Below, in pieces: positions 11,301-32,279 of a stretch of DNA of 64,000 bases (its first letter is position 1; every line of letters begins with the position of its first letter). The stretch comes from Paragordius varius. Its lineage: Eukaryota > Nematomorpha. Position numbers and translations under genes: made by a program. The DNA is taken from contig OZ176051.1 in NCBI GenBank assembly GCA_964247055.1, positions 8,618,001-8,682,000 of the forward strand, in the 5' to 3' direction. The notes under the pieces are model-generated. The model was not told where the DNA came from. It made no database searches and worked only from the letters and a program-made list of their open reading frames with translations.

Positions 11301-14300
11301 AATCTGTCATTTACAAATAAAAGATTATAATATATTTGAATCTCATTTTTTACTTTCAGAAATTCCTTTATACTTGGATCACTCCAATCATTTGTTCTTA
11401 TTGCTGATTTAAGTTTGTTTGCCAATGGATCTAACCTTATCTCCTCCTCCACTAACTCTTTACTTAGATTAAATTTATTCATAGTTAAAAATTTTACCGT
11501 GTGTGATACCTCATCATCTTCATTTTGCACCTCCATGGTATTATCATTATTTGGTAATCTGGATAGAGCGTCGGCTAAGTTGTTTTGCCCTTTTTTATAT
11601 TCGATTTCATAGTCGTATCCCGATGTTTTATAGATCCATCTAAGAAGTTTAGCATTATTAATATTTTGTAAATTTCGAGTTCGACCAAATAACCCGATTA
11701 GTGGTTTGTGGTCGGTTATAATTTTGAATTTTCTACCATATATAAATGGTTTAAATTTTTCTATAGCATACGTGATAGCTTTTGCTTCTTTCTCTATTGT
11801 TGAATAATTGGTTTCGGCATCGGTACATTTGCGTGAAGCGTATGATATGGGACGCTTTCCTTCCGGGGTAATATGTAGTAAGATCGCTCCAAATCCCTTG
11901 TTTGATGCGTCTGTTTCTATTAGTATTGGCCAATTTGGGTTATACGGTATTAATGTATTGTAATTTATCATTAGTTGTTTTGCGGATTGGAACTCCTCTT
12001 CTTCTATCTCGGTCCAGGCCCATGGTCTACTTGAACCTGTGTTTCTGTGGAGGTTGCATATCGCTTGATGGAGATTTGGTATGAATCGTTCATGAAAGTT
12101 TAGCAGTCCTAAAAATGATCTTAGTTCTGTCTTATTGGTGGGTCTCGGACAATTGATCAAAGCTTGAATTTTGTCATTGGTGGGACGAATTCCACTCTTT
12201 GAAATTTCATATCCCATGTAATTGACAGATGAAACGGCAAGTTGCAATTTGTCTCGGCTCAGTTTCAACCCTGCAGCTTCCAATCGTTGCAATACCCTGG
12301 TCAATGTGGCGTCATGTTCGGTTCTTGTTTTACCTGATATTAATATGTCATCTAAATAGATACATATACCTGGTATATCACCAATCAAATTATCCATGAT
12401 TCGTTGAAATATATGAGGGGCCGTAGTCAACCCAAATGGAAGTCGTTGGTAACAATAAAAACCTTGATGGGTAGTTATGGTCAGTAGTGGTTGTGATGAT
12501 TGTTTTATGGGAATTTGCAGGTAAGCATCCTTCAGGTCTAGTGACGTAAAAACTGTCCCTTGAGCTGTTCTTGAGATTAGTTCATCAAAGGTGGGGATTA
12601 CATGAGAATCGGGTAGCAAATGAGGATTGAGGCTGATTCGAAAATCCGCACATATCCTTATTTGGCCATTTGGTTTTAATATATTTACTGTTGGTGTGGC
12701 CCACGATATTCGCTCCCTATTTGGGTCAATTTTTCTCAAGATACCTAGGTTTATCAATCTATCTAGTTCCTTTTCCACACGTTCTTGGAGGGGTAGGGGA
12801 ACTCTCCTGCAAGGGTATATTTTGGGTGTTGTATTATTTTTTATCGCAATCGATACCTCCATATCCTTAAGACAGCCTAACCCGTCCGAGAACAACCTAT
12901 TATACTGGTTATATATAGATTTATTAGTTATATTATTGATCATCACATTATCTGGTAAATTTAAAGCAAATGCACGGATCCAAGGGAGACCAAAAATTAA
13001 TGGCCGATCTCCCTCGGTTACAAAACATTCAAGGGTTTTTGTCATACCGTTCATTGTTACGCGCAATTCTGTTTTACCCATGGTTGGGATAGTTTCATTA
13101 TTGTATGTGGACAGTCTTTGTCCTACCTCCAGTCGTGGTTGTCCTGTTGATTTCCAGCATCTCTCATTGATAACTGTCACATCCGCACCGGTGTCAAACA
13201 ACATTGATGTTTCTATTCCGTTAAGTTGCACTGTTATCGTTGGGCCCATCCCCGTTGAATTTGTCACTGCCCGAATACCTGGTTTGGTGGGATATTTGGT
13301 TCGGCAATACTTTGCAAAATGGTTGTATTTTCCGCACTTATAGCATCGTTGACCCTTTGCACTGCATTTATCGATTGCATGACATTTTCCACATCTTTGG
13401 CAGTCTCTTTGGTGTATGGTTCTTTCTTGGCGGATTTTTAGCACCTTCGGTTCAATCACTTCGAGGGAATGCGCCATATCAATTACCATTTGTAGTGACA
13501 CTGGTTCGCCTTCATTTTGGCCCGTGGGGAATCTTATATGTAATTCCCGTTCTAGGATTGGCATATTTAGTCCTATCAAGAAAACATCTCTTAATAAGTA
13601 TGAGATATTGCCTTCAAAATCACAATCGTCAGCTAGTACTTTTAATCTTTCCATATAACTCATGATTGGTTCGCCTTCTTGTCTGGTTGTTTTAAAGAAT
13701 TCTTTACGACTCAGCCATATGCTTTTGTCCGGGGCAAAGATTTGCATTGCCAATTTTTGAATTTGAGCCCATGTCATCTCCTCTATTTTCGTAGGAAACG
13801 CTTGGTTTTCCAGTTTAGAGATTGTGCGTAGTCCTGCATAGGCCAGGAATAAGTTTTTTAATATTTCATCATTTGGATTAATGTTTTTAGCGATTAAGAT
13901 ACGATTCACGTGCTTTAAGTATTGTTTAAAATTAGTGTTTGGATCGTATTCGTTAATACTGATTTTGGAAATTTCGTCCATTAACGGCACCAATAATACG
14001 TTTAAAATAGAGACGACATATGAATTAATAACTCAAATTAAGTACATTTATTAACTGATAGCTCAGTGTTGGTATAGGTGTATTTATATATTTTAGCAAG
14101 GATAAATTACAATAATAAATTAGAATACTATTTGTATCAAATACAATGTCATATAAATTATATAATAAATAATAATAATATAACTTAAGGTTATAACCAA
14201 TTAACAAAGTCTATTCCCAATCACGATGAGCTAAACGATAAAGACCGAAAGGAAATTAAAAACGAACCCTTATGTTTAGCACTAATAACTCTATTGACTG

Positions 14301-17300
14301 GTTTTGATTCGCAATCAATATTTGAAATGGTATAAAATATATATTTTTTATTTATTATAATCAAATTATGAAGGCGTGATTGTATAACAGGTAGGACGCC
14401 TTTGATAAAAAAAACGAAAAAGAGACTCTAAACTATATATTTTTTATTAAATTATAATCAAATTAATGCCATTGGTTAATTTTTATTTTCCGTTAGCTTA
14501 ATGCATGTTGCCTATTACCTTTAATTTTGAAAGGAAAATTTTATTTTGATATATCTATAAATCATCATTCTTTCTTTCTAAATTTTAATACGTTTATAAA
14601 TATTAAATATATTATAGATTGATTATGATAATCTTAATATTAAAGCATCTTTTAGACCCAAATTAATCTCTTTTGTGTTTTTTAAATCTAATTAAAATTT
14701 TATTAATGAATGATTGTACATGCTGTTATTTAAAGCATTCTTTACATAAAAACCATATAATTTTCATGGTAAAATCAATGTTTTAAATGATACTCGCAAT
14801 TTCAGTAGATTAGCCGTCATTTTGAATTGTTTTCCCATATATATATGGTCCCTTAACTCTATATTTGCTAACCCGGATTTGTTACAATTTTAAATCTTGG
14901 TTGACTTTTTCATTTAACAACTAATGCGTTATCAAATTTTTTTTGCCTATATATCAAATATATTTTATATATAGCTACAAAATACATGGGACACTCTAAA
15001 TCTCACAAATTTTATCCATTGTATTTTGCATTGTTCAAATTCATTCTTTCAAACGGCAATTTTAAACAACTGTCAAAAAGCATTAAGGAATGAGGAAACG
15101 GAAATTAAATTCATTCAAATTTACCAATGTTGTGGATCATGGCTTAAACAAAATCAAAAATTACTTTACAACAATAATTATGCACAGGTGAGAAGATAAA
15201 TATTAGTTGAATTTTAAAAAAATAATTTAGTTTCTGCGCTTAAAGTTAAAAAACGGCATTATTAAATGATTATATATTATTACTTTACAATTTTTAATTT
15301 AAAAATAATTTTTATTAAAGCACCTAAAAACTTTTAAATGAAAAAGTTTTTTTTAAACAAACAATTTAATGTATACATATGAGTGTTTTCTTTTTTGGAT
15401 AAAATTTTTAGTTACAAGTGTTAGCAACTGAGTTTGCCGATCAAATGCTTCAAATATACGTCGGATTACAAAAGAAAAATGTTTTAATTAATTGCAATCA
15501 TGATAATAATAATAATATTAATGCTCAAACCATCGATAATATTAATAAAAAAAGAAATTTCATTTCAGAGGGCAAATATCAACTTCAAAAACTTTTTGAT
15601 GCCACGTATGATTTGTGGAAAGTGTTCGTAGCTATAACTATACGTTCAACGCAAATCAATTTACACATTGCACTTATTGGTACCTGGAATCGTTTATTTG
15701 GACTCCAATGTTCTGAATTGTTTTACCCAGCCAAAGATCCTAAATACAGGTATTGCTAGATAATAACTCTTTTTTTGGGAATTTATCCTTTATCTTTTTT
15801 ACATCTGTTTTTGAAGATAATTTATTATTTTGTTTTATTTGATTAAAATACAGTATGTATTTTAATGGTTTCTTATTTCACACTATAGTAGGTCAATTTG
15901 CAACACATGAGTGTGTGGAAAAAGGAAGGGACTTATTGTTTATTCAACATTTTGTTGTTTTTTCCATACACTACGGTGTTGCAAATTGCCCTACTATAGT
16001 ATGAAATAAGCAACCATTAAACAAATTGACTTATAAACTCTTTTAAATTTTTATATATGTAAAACATAAGCCAAAACTTTTTTTGCACATTCATATTGAC
16101 CAACCTGGTGAATTTTGGATTGATAAAAAATATATTTATTAGTATATATTATATTTTAAACACAGAATATGCATTTTATTCAAATAAATATAAAGATTAT
16201 TTAGGATTTTATTCTCTTTAAATTATTTATTTTAATATACAATCAATTCGATTGCTGAATGGTTATTGTTTTTTTACCCATAAATCATTAATTAATATCT
16301 TTCTATAAAACGCCTTTATACAATTTTTATCTATAGGGATGATATGATTAACATAGCTTGCACTAATATAATTATGCCAATACCTATGTCCGAAAGTCAT
16401 CAAGTATTATTATTTTATTTTTATATTTTATTTAACCAAAATTATATCAAAAATAGATTAAAAAACCCATAGAACCATTATCCATATCCGAGAAAGATAT
16501 CTTAATATTAGATACACCTGAAGAAAACTTAAAAACAATATCTTACAAAAATGAATCAAATTTAATAACTTCTGGAAAATTACTATCTACGGAATCTATA
16601 AATAATAGTCAAATCATAAATCTCCAAAGTCCACCTGTTTTATGTGAAAATATACATGAACAAAAAAGCGAAATGGCCTTAGATATTACTCAAAATGCAA
16701 ATGTGGAAATACAAGGAAATTCTAATAAAATAATTACGACTGAAAAATTTGTATCTAAAAGTGAAACTCAATATGAAAGCATTGATTATAATACAAACGA
16801 TGTTACATGTTTAACAAAAGAGAAAAACATGGCAACACCAATATGTAGCAAAAATATATTGTCTAATAACATAGAAGGTCCAAAAACATTGGCACATAAA
16901 ATATCACTTCAGAGTGTTTTAGATGCTTGGAAAAAGCAAACTCCAGTTTCTCCTAGAATACCTCGCCCCTGTGCAAAATATATGTCAAATGATGGCAAAA
17001 ATCAAAATAATAACCTACCGCAAAATAGTGTACTTGTAAACTCCAATAGTTTAAGGTTAGGGATACTTCATTTGAAACTTAAATTTTAATTAATTTGTTA
17101 CTCCGGTTTTATGTTATATATATATATATATATATATTACAAAAAGGTCTTAAAAATCGGTTCCAATGAATTTTGTGGCGAAAAATTGATTAGATTTATA
17201 AGTTATTAATTACTATTTATTAGCGAATACCGAAATTTGATCTATCGATTTGTATTACCTTATAGATAATTTATATATATAATATTTAATCAGAGCATTT

Positions 17301-19244
17301 TTTTTATATCTTTATTTCAGTGAACCCAAAATGGATGTAACCAAAAAGAAAATGTTAAATAATCTTAGTTCTTCAACATTTTCTGCTAATGTTACAACCT
17401 TTAAACATTCAAGCCCATCGTTAATTTCAACTATGAAACGACACATTTTTGATCCTTACCCAATGACGACACCAAGCGCATATTCAGGCAAAAAAGATAA
17501 TATAATTCCTAACGTATTTAACGATGATTCTTCTTTACTTCCTTATACAAAAATTATTAGTACACCACCTCAGAATCCCAAACCTGGCATTTTAAAACGG
17601 AAATATGCTCACTCTGCCGAATCTAAACCAAAAATTATGGCATTATGTTCCGTAGAAAATAAGTTTGACATAATTCCCCTGTCCAATGTCTACCATAATG
17701 AATCAACTTTTCAGGAAACAACGCCAAATTTTAAGGTTTTATTAGCTGAATATTTGTTTTTCTGTTTTTTGTTTAAAATATGTTAAGGAATTGTATTTTT
17801 TTCGCTAAAAATGTTATCCGGCAATTTAGATATTTGGTGTTTTTTATTTATTACAAATATGTTAGGGACATAAAAATTTTTAAAAAAAACATATTTTTTA
17901 TACATTGACATAATAATTTATTTTTTCTCGTATCGTTATGTTGATTTGGATTGTTTTCCCCAAAAAATAAATAATTTGGTGAACTTAACCGACATACCCT
18001 CTTTTAAATCGAACGCTTCAAAATAACATTATTTTTTCAATCTTTTTTATCACATAATGAATACATATATATATGTGTATAAAATTATTCCGCATAAATT
18101 ATAGAAAAGAATTAGATTTGCTGATGAATGTAATACCGATGCTACGCATAAAACCGACCTTAATACAGGTGAAAACAGTAGTTTAAATCTCGAAAATGAA
18201 CCACAAAAACACAAAGATAATTTTATTACTGAAAATAATGTTAAAAGAAATGAAAATACCATCGTAGAAAACATGTCATTAATTAATAATGATTTAAAAA
18301 ACAGAGAAAGTAATGATAATATTGATTTGTTAGGAAATAATGTTATCGATAACGGAAATAATAATATTAATATCAAAGAATTTAATAAAAATGTTTGTAA
18401 AAACTTACAACCTACAAATATTTCTCCACTTCGTTTAACGGATGTGACTGAACTAACATTACCGATTTATACAGTAAGTCTTGTTTTTGTTTTATTTTAA
18501 TTTCTTTTTACCGTAAACGTGCATTTTAATAATTTTAAATCACACAATATCTGTTTTATGAGCCTCTATTGACCAATAAATTTCAATTGTTAAATAATTC
18601 GATTGCTAATTTTTAATTATTGTATATTAATTTATATAAGTAATGTTAAAGTATAACATATAATTCTTTTTTTTATTTTGATGAAAAAAATATTAGTAAG
18701 TTGGTGAAAGGATATCATTTTTATTAATATTCGGATTATAAATGAATTTATTATAAATTTTTCAAACGTAAAATTAAAATATAAACAAAAACTATTAAAT
18801 AAGATATTAAAAAAATAAATCTTTTTTAATTGTGTACAGATAATAAGCAGCATTTTAGTTTGAAGGGGCTTTTTAAATAAGCTTACGTGAGGCGAGGGGG
18901 TCTATGGAATAATTAATTTACTAATTATCCACTCTTAAGTACTATTTTTTATTAAATTTTTTAATATATTATAACTATAGAACGATGATCTCAACATCTC
19001 ACAATTGCCGACGCCAAATAAATCTGTCTTAAATGAAAATGATTCAACTTTTTTGAATATTTCCGATATGTCGCTTCCCCTCACAAATAGTTTGGATGAA
19101 AATACTCAACAATTTTCCAATTTTGTTATTGTCAATACTCAAAATAAGTCTAAACCTACACGAAATATTCGAGTAACTAGACATTCGGCTAACAAAAAAA
19201 TTTTATTTAGTCAAAATGTTGTATATACTACGAATACACCATAA
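8331..19244 (+). CDS. RIF1: RIF1 homolog, coding exon 6 split by a retrotransposon
   Basis: RIF1 is a nuclear HEAT-repeat protein that recruits protein phosphatase 1 to control replication timing and double-strand-break repair. Exons: 8331-8426, 8453-8565, 8589-8759, 8783-8969, 9041-9176, 9865-9964 continuing at 14212-14329, 14975-15187, 15412-15749, 16337-16403, 16457-17055, 17321-17735, 18105-18473, 18981-19244. Every junction keeps phase and totals 1062 codons with stop, if the insertion and one duplicated AAGTC are ignored. The N-terminal half is helical repeat-like (KWIRIIYGMMFHHDLAVRML; LIGTWNRLFGLQCSELFYPA resembles a vertebrate RIF1 block). The C-terminal half is disordered and Asn/Ser-rich. 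It carries GILKRKY (SILK-type) about 50 residues before KRIRFADE (RVxF-type), the paired PP1 docks typical of RIF1. It is shorter than fly or human RIF1. A 4.24-kb antisense Ty3/gypsy element interrupts exon 6, so this allele probably cannot make the full protein. The RIF1 call is by motif and layout, not alignment. Confidence 0.75.
8427..8452 (+). other. RIF1: 26-bp intron of RIF1
   Basis: The intron runs from GTTAAC to GGTCAG. Removing exactly these bases joins ...TIPTIE to NFSNYITFLE in frame. Reading through it hits a stop. The alternative acceptor at CCTAG gives the wrong phase. Confidence 0.7.
8566..8588 (+). other. RIF1: 23-bp intron of RIF1
   Basis: The intron runs from GTATTACC to TATTTTAG. 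Splicing joins a codon split 2+1 and continues into ILTSYPFNELKDYD. It is near the lower size limit known for spliceosomal introns. Confidence 0.75.
8760..8782 (+). other. RIF1: 23-bp intron of RIF1
   Basis: The intron runs from GTTTATTAATG to ATATTAG. Without its removal the frame ends at a TGA near 8823. With it, the frame continues through SVLQNFKSIYINDLKNFIIP to the next donor. Confidence 0.75.
9360..9715. repeat. Interspersed repeat family R5, copy 1
   Basis: This block resembles 46845-47215 and, inverted, 56960-57355. Shared landmarks are GTAAAATATAGCCT, the stretch around CATAATATACA, ATGGTGGCAAA and the tail TCGCTCTCGGATATAAAATA followed by CCCCAAAGGGTAA. It lies within RIF1 intron 5 (9177-9864). 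It has no ORF, and its class is unknown. Confidence 0.65.
9960..9964. repeat. Left target-site duplication AAGTC
   Basis: AAGTC directly precedes the left LTR, and the same five bases follow the right LTR at 14207-14211. The local match is a little longer because the host sequence resembles the LTR end (TAACA on both sides). Confidence 0.85.
9965..10177 (-). repeat. 3' LTR, 213 bp
   Basis: On the element's strand it begins TGTTAATTGG right after the ORF stop and ends CGTATTA. By eye it is identical to the copy at 13994-14206. The 60-codon open frame inside both LTRs is not considered a gene. The end lacks the usual CA dinucleotide, so the boundary could be off by one or two bases. Confidence 0.93.
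10178..10194 (-). promoter_or_regulatory. Polypurine tract overlapping the stop codon
   Basis: On the element's strand the sequence ATAGGGGGAAGATAA ends directly at the LTR start TGTTAATT. It is both the plus-strand primer and the last coding triplets with the TAA stop. Confidence 0.85.
10178..13981 (-). CDS. Ty3/gypsy Gag-Pol polyprotein, 1267 aa
   Basis: One uninterrupted frame encodes the polyprotein, and no frameshift is needed between gag and pol. Numbers count from the ATG at 13981. A short gag ends in two zinc knuckles, CQRCGKCHAIDKC (about 194-206) and CYKCGKYNHFAKYC (about 213-226). The protease follows with LFDTGADVTV near 261. Reverse transcriptase shows SLDLKDAYLQIP near 480 and YLDDILIS near 542. 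RNase H shows IETDASNKGFGAIL near 688 and TDHKPL near 756. Integrase has the HHCC finger (HTGHNG to CEPC, about 909-945) and the DDE core: HIDIAGP, IVTDNGPYF and HPKSNGLVER. The last residues (IGGR-stop) are encoded by the polypurine tract. The upstream in-frame GTG at 13993 is within the primer-binding site, so the ATG is preferred. All catalytic residues I can check are present. Confidence 0.96.
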   Translation of the reverse strand: MDEISKISINEYDPNTNFKQYLKHVNRILIAKNINPNDEILKNLFLAYAGLRTISKLENQAFPTKIEEMTWAQIQKLAMQIFAPDKSIWLSRKEFFKTTRQEGEPIMSYMERLKVLADDCDFEGNISYLLRDVFLIGLNMPILERELHIRFPTGQNEGEPVSLQMVIDMAHSLEVIEPKVLKIRQERTIHQRDCQRCGKCHAIDKCSAKGQRCYKCGKYNHFAKYCRTKYPTKPGIRAVTNSTGMGPTITVQLNGIETSMLFDTGADVTVINERCWKSTGQPRLEVGQRLSTYNNETIPTMGKTELRVTMNGMTKTLECFVTEGDRPLIFGLPWIRAFALNLPDNVMINNITNKSIYNQYNRLFSDGLGCLKDMEVSIAIKNNTTPKIYPCRRVPLPLQERVEKELDRLINLGILRKIDPNRERISWATPTVNILKPNGQIRICADFRISLNPHLLPDSHVIPTFDELISRTAQGTVFTSLDLKDAYLQIPIKQSSQPLLTITTHQGFYCYQRLPFGLTTAPHIFQRIMDNLIGDIPGICIYLDDILISGKTRTEHDATLTRVLQRLEAAGLKLSRDKLQLAVSSVNYMGYEISKSGIRPTNDKIQALINCPRPTNKTELRSFLGLLNFHERFIPNLHQAICNLHRNTGSSRPWAWTEIEEEEFQSAKQLMINYNTLIPYNPNWPILIETDASNKGFGAILLHITPEGKRPISYASRKCTDAETNYSTIEKEAKAITYAIEKFKPFIYGRKFKIITDHKPLIGLFGRTRNLQNINNAKLLRWIYKTSGYDYEIEYKKGQNNLADALSRLPNNDNTMEVQNEDDEVSHTVKFLTMNKFNLSKELVEEEIRLDPLANKLKSAIRTNDWSDPSIKEFLKVKNEIQIYYNLLFVNDRLLIPTSLQRDVMKFLHTGHNGAQSMKQQARQSIYWPNLEKDLENFVETCEPCQRNKPNIKENPTWKWNFNTALWERIHIDIAGPIDGYFWLVTIDSASRWVEVDLLKSITSQQLLNCLEKHMARFGFPRQIVTDNGPYFTSHEFRSTLHNLNIKHILVSPYHPKSNGLVERCIATLKFRYRATKTQTMHAHEAINTILYGYRNSTHSAIMNTPSQVFLKRHPNGPMSWLKTQTTEFIDNEIEPTRQFVPREKVFIKNEIEKGWRAGEILERRGPLSYMVTDETDRVLRKHADQLKQRMECPRTTTPAPETPINSEEYTSTPPDLEAINNNIQPSPIGITTQDNNVAPTTNIDMPKPRYPQRQRKPPDRFTIGGR
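13978..13992 (-). promoter_or_regulatory. tRNA primer-binding site overlapping the start codon
   Basis: One base after the 5' LTR the element's strand reads TGGTGCCGTTAATGG. TGGTGCC is complementary to a tRNA ending GGCACCA. The ATG of the Gag-Pol frame falls inside the 15-base tract. The tRNA species cannot be named from this alone. Confidence 0.7.
13994..14206 (-). repeat. 5' LTR, 213 bp
   Basis: It is a direct repeat of 9965-10177 with no difference visible by eye. It would hold the element's promoter, and transcription would run toward lower coordinates, antisense to RIF1. Confidence 0.93.
14207..14211. repeat. Right target-site duplication AAGTC
   Basis: This is the copy of AAGTC that follows the element. 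The RIF1 frame resumes at 14212 with ATTCCCAATC, in phase with the exon part before the left LTR. Confidence 0.85.
14330..14974. other. RIF1 intron 6, nothing further recognised
   Basis: AT-rich DNA between exon 6 and the exon starting at 14975 (LQNTWDTLNLTNFIHCILHC). Phases fit without another exon, but a small one cannot be excluded. Confidence 0.4.
15853..16020. mobile_element. Palindromic MITE, family M2, copy 2
   Basis: The inverted ends are GTATTTTAATGG...TTTCACACTATAG and CTATAGTATGAAATAAGCAA. It lies in RIF1 intron 8 (15750-16336). Its inner palindrome includes CCATACACTACGGTGTTGCA opposite TGCAACACATGAGTGTGTGG. Confidence 0.8.
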
Positions 19245-19803
19245 AAAACATAAATATATATAATTATTATTTAATAAATATAAAAAAATAAATTTACAAA
19301 TATAAATATCGACACAATTAACTTTTGAGGTAATTTTTTACCATAGAAAAATTATGAATTTGAATATTTGTTAAATTTTGATGTAAAAAAATTAATAATT
19401 ATAAAAATAAAAATTCTTATTTCAAACTTTTTGCCGCCAAATAATTTTAGGTTTTTTTAATTTCCTAAAATTTGCAATCATAAATTATTATGTTAAAACG
19501 AAATTTTAACATTAAAATATATTTAAATAGCTCTTTGTTTCCATCAATTAAAATATTCAATGTTTAATGCATAGTAATTAAGAAAATATAATAATTTTCT
19601 TTTGTAAATACTAAATAATTATGGTAAAATTTTAATATGTCTCAAAAGTCAAAACGAAAAACACCTCATAACATAATTTTTAAAGTATTTGAGTATCAAA
19701 ATATACCAATTTTTTTAACCATTACAAACCAAAAATTAATTTGAGATCGATAAATTTATTAGATATATATATGTACAATTCTTAACAAGTTCAACAGTAA
19801 TAA
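19245..19803. other. Convergent intergenic spacer, RIF1 and DDX42
   Basis: 559 bp separate the two stop codons. It contains an AATAAA hexamer at about 19272 (plus strand, for RIF1). No ORF or RNA gene is seen. Both 3' UTRs must be short. Confidence 0.6.
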
Positions 19804-30789
<10,986 letters not shown>

Positions 30790-30844
30790 TTGAATCGGTC
30801 TGGGTTTTGCAAATAAATGGGAAAGGGTGTTTTTAAATTTAATT

Positions 30845-31412
30845 TAACACTTCGATTCAAATTGGGGTATCTAAATACCCAAGACTAAATTTAAATAAAT
30901 ATATTTAAAAAACTACTGAAGGAAACGGTCCCAATTTAAATTTATGCTTCTATCCTAATAAGAATTATATAAATATGCCAAAAAATCTTGATAAAATTTT
31001 GTTTTAAAAGGTTCATGTCACCACTTCGACGCCATTTTTATTTTACACAATTTTTGCAAAATATTGTCTTCATTTAATTTTAAGCGTAAAGTTAAAGTTA
31101 ATTTTTTATTTAAATCTCATCTAACATTGATAGAAATAGAAAAAGCGGTTTATTTTATGTTACTTTTTAATTTTGCCATTTCACACATGCCATGTTGACA
31201 AAATTTTTACCTTTCGGTTTTGGCTTAAAATAAGTAATATCAAGTATTTTTGAAAATATATTTTTATATATTTCTGTTTATTAATGTTATATAAGTCCAA
31301 AATTTTGCCATGGTTTCAATTCCTTCCATACTTTCTAATGTATTTGATTTTAAACAGGCCTGGGGTATCCAACTACCCCAATTTGAATAGGAGGACTAAA
31401 ATGAGTGTGTTG
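30845..31412. mobile_element. MITE-like repeat family M4, copy 2
   Basis: The left end is CACTTCGATTCAAATTGGGG then TATCTAAATACCC. The right end is TTTAAACAGGCCTGGGGTAT, then CCCCAATTTGAATAGGAGGA and CTAAAATGAGTG. The ends are inverted. It lies directly upstream of the DDX42 start codon (30789), so it may be part of or adjacent to that promoter. It has no ORF. Confidence 0.65.
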
Positions 31413-32160
31413 TATCCAAGTGTTAAGTAAACAAGTAAAGGGTGTAGTGTCCAAAGATCGTCGGCTATCTGCCGTCAAAGCATTCCCTACCCACCCGTAA
31501 CGCATTGAATTTCAGAGCAGGGACACACATCGGAGGTTGGGATCGACGTTAGTATCTACATACAATAAATGCCTTCGTGTTAGGTGTTTTATTGTAAGTT
31601 AATATAATTATTAGGCTATATTATATAAATAGATTATTTTGCCGTGTTAAGTAAATAAAAGCAATATTTGAAAATAAATAACCCTACAAACAGGGTTGTA
31701 ATCCTTAGTCCACAAAGTAATGACAGAGGTCTATGTCGAGTTAAATGTAGGATTAAAATTAAGCATATATCTTTGGTGTAGAAGATAATCTTCATTTGCT
31801 TCTAAATGAGTGTGGTCTTTAAGATAGACCGATTTCGGATATATTAAACATGACAAGCGTCAACGTTACCCCTTCATGCGACCATGTTTCAGCTGTACCT
31901 TCAACCAGGAGCCATCCCGGAATAAGTGGCCGTTGATCTTGCTCTGAGCTAAGTCTCATCTCCGACAAAAAGAGATGTCGGAGAATGGTAACCAACCCTG
32001 CTCAAATATCAGCGGCTCCAACATTGCCTCCCAGGATGTCATTGTCCCCAATGATTGGCAAGTCGTTTCGCCAGAGTCGGGCCTTGCATGGCGGCTTGAG
32101 TTGGTAAATGTATATTTTACGCTGGTGACATACATTAGCAATACACAATATTAACTTTGT
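31413..32160. other. GC-richer island of unknown origin
   Basis: Base composition here is clearly less AT-rich than the surroundings, with GATCGTCGGCTATCTGCCGT and CCCTACCCACCCGTAACGCA among others. The near-direct repeat GTTAAGTAAA occurs at about 31421 and 31652. An ATG at 31976 on the plus strand opens a 58-codon frame beginning MSENGNQPCSNISGSNIASQ. An AATAAA lies at 31564. The pattern would suit an LTR, leader and truncated gag of a retroelement, but I see no conserved domain, so this stays unassigned. Confidence 0.4.
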
Positions 32161-32279
32161 AATTTATGCAGTTATCATAAACTAATTTACGTGTAAATAT
32201 TTATAATGTGGGTCGTAAAATAACGTAAAAATAATATATAATCCGTACTGAGACGAATGGGAGAACACTTGGAGACAAC

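Larger units (their letters stand above)
9965..14206 (-). mobile_element. Intact Ty3/gypsy LTR retrotransposon, 4242 bp
   Basis: Two direct 213-bp LTRs (9965-10177 and 13994-14206) flank one long minus-strand ORF with gag, protease, reverse transcriptase, RNase H and integrase domains in Ty3/gypsy order. The LTRs look identical base for base. A 5-bp duplication flanks the element. It lies inside RIF1 coding exon 6, antisense to the gene. Untranslated sequence between LTRs and ORF is almost absent: the ORF starts 13 bases after the 5' LTR, and its stop codon touches the 3' LTR. Identical LTRs and an open ORF imply recent insertion and possible current activity. No envelope gene is seen. Confidence 0.97.

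Noticed and set aside
12627-13343. 238-codon plus-strand frame and others at 10223-13665
   Set aside because: Antisense shadows of the Gag-Pol ORF, with no domain of their own.
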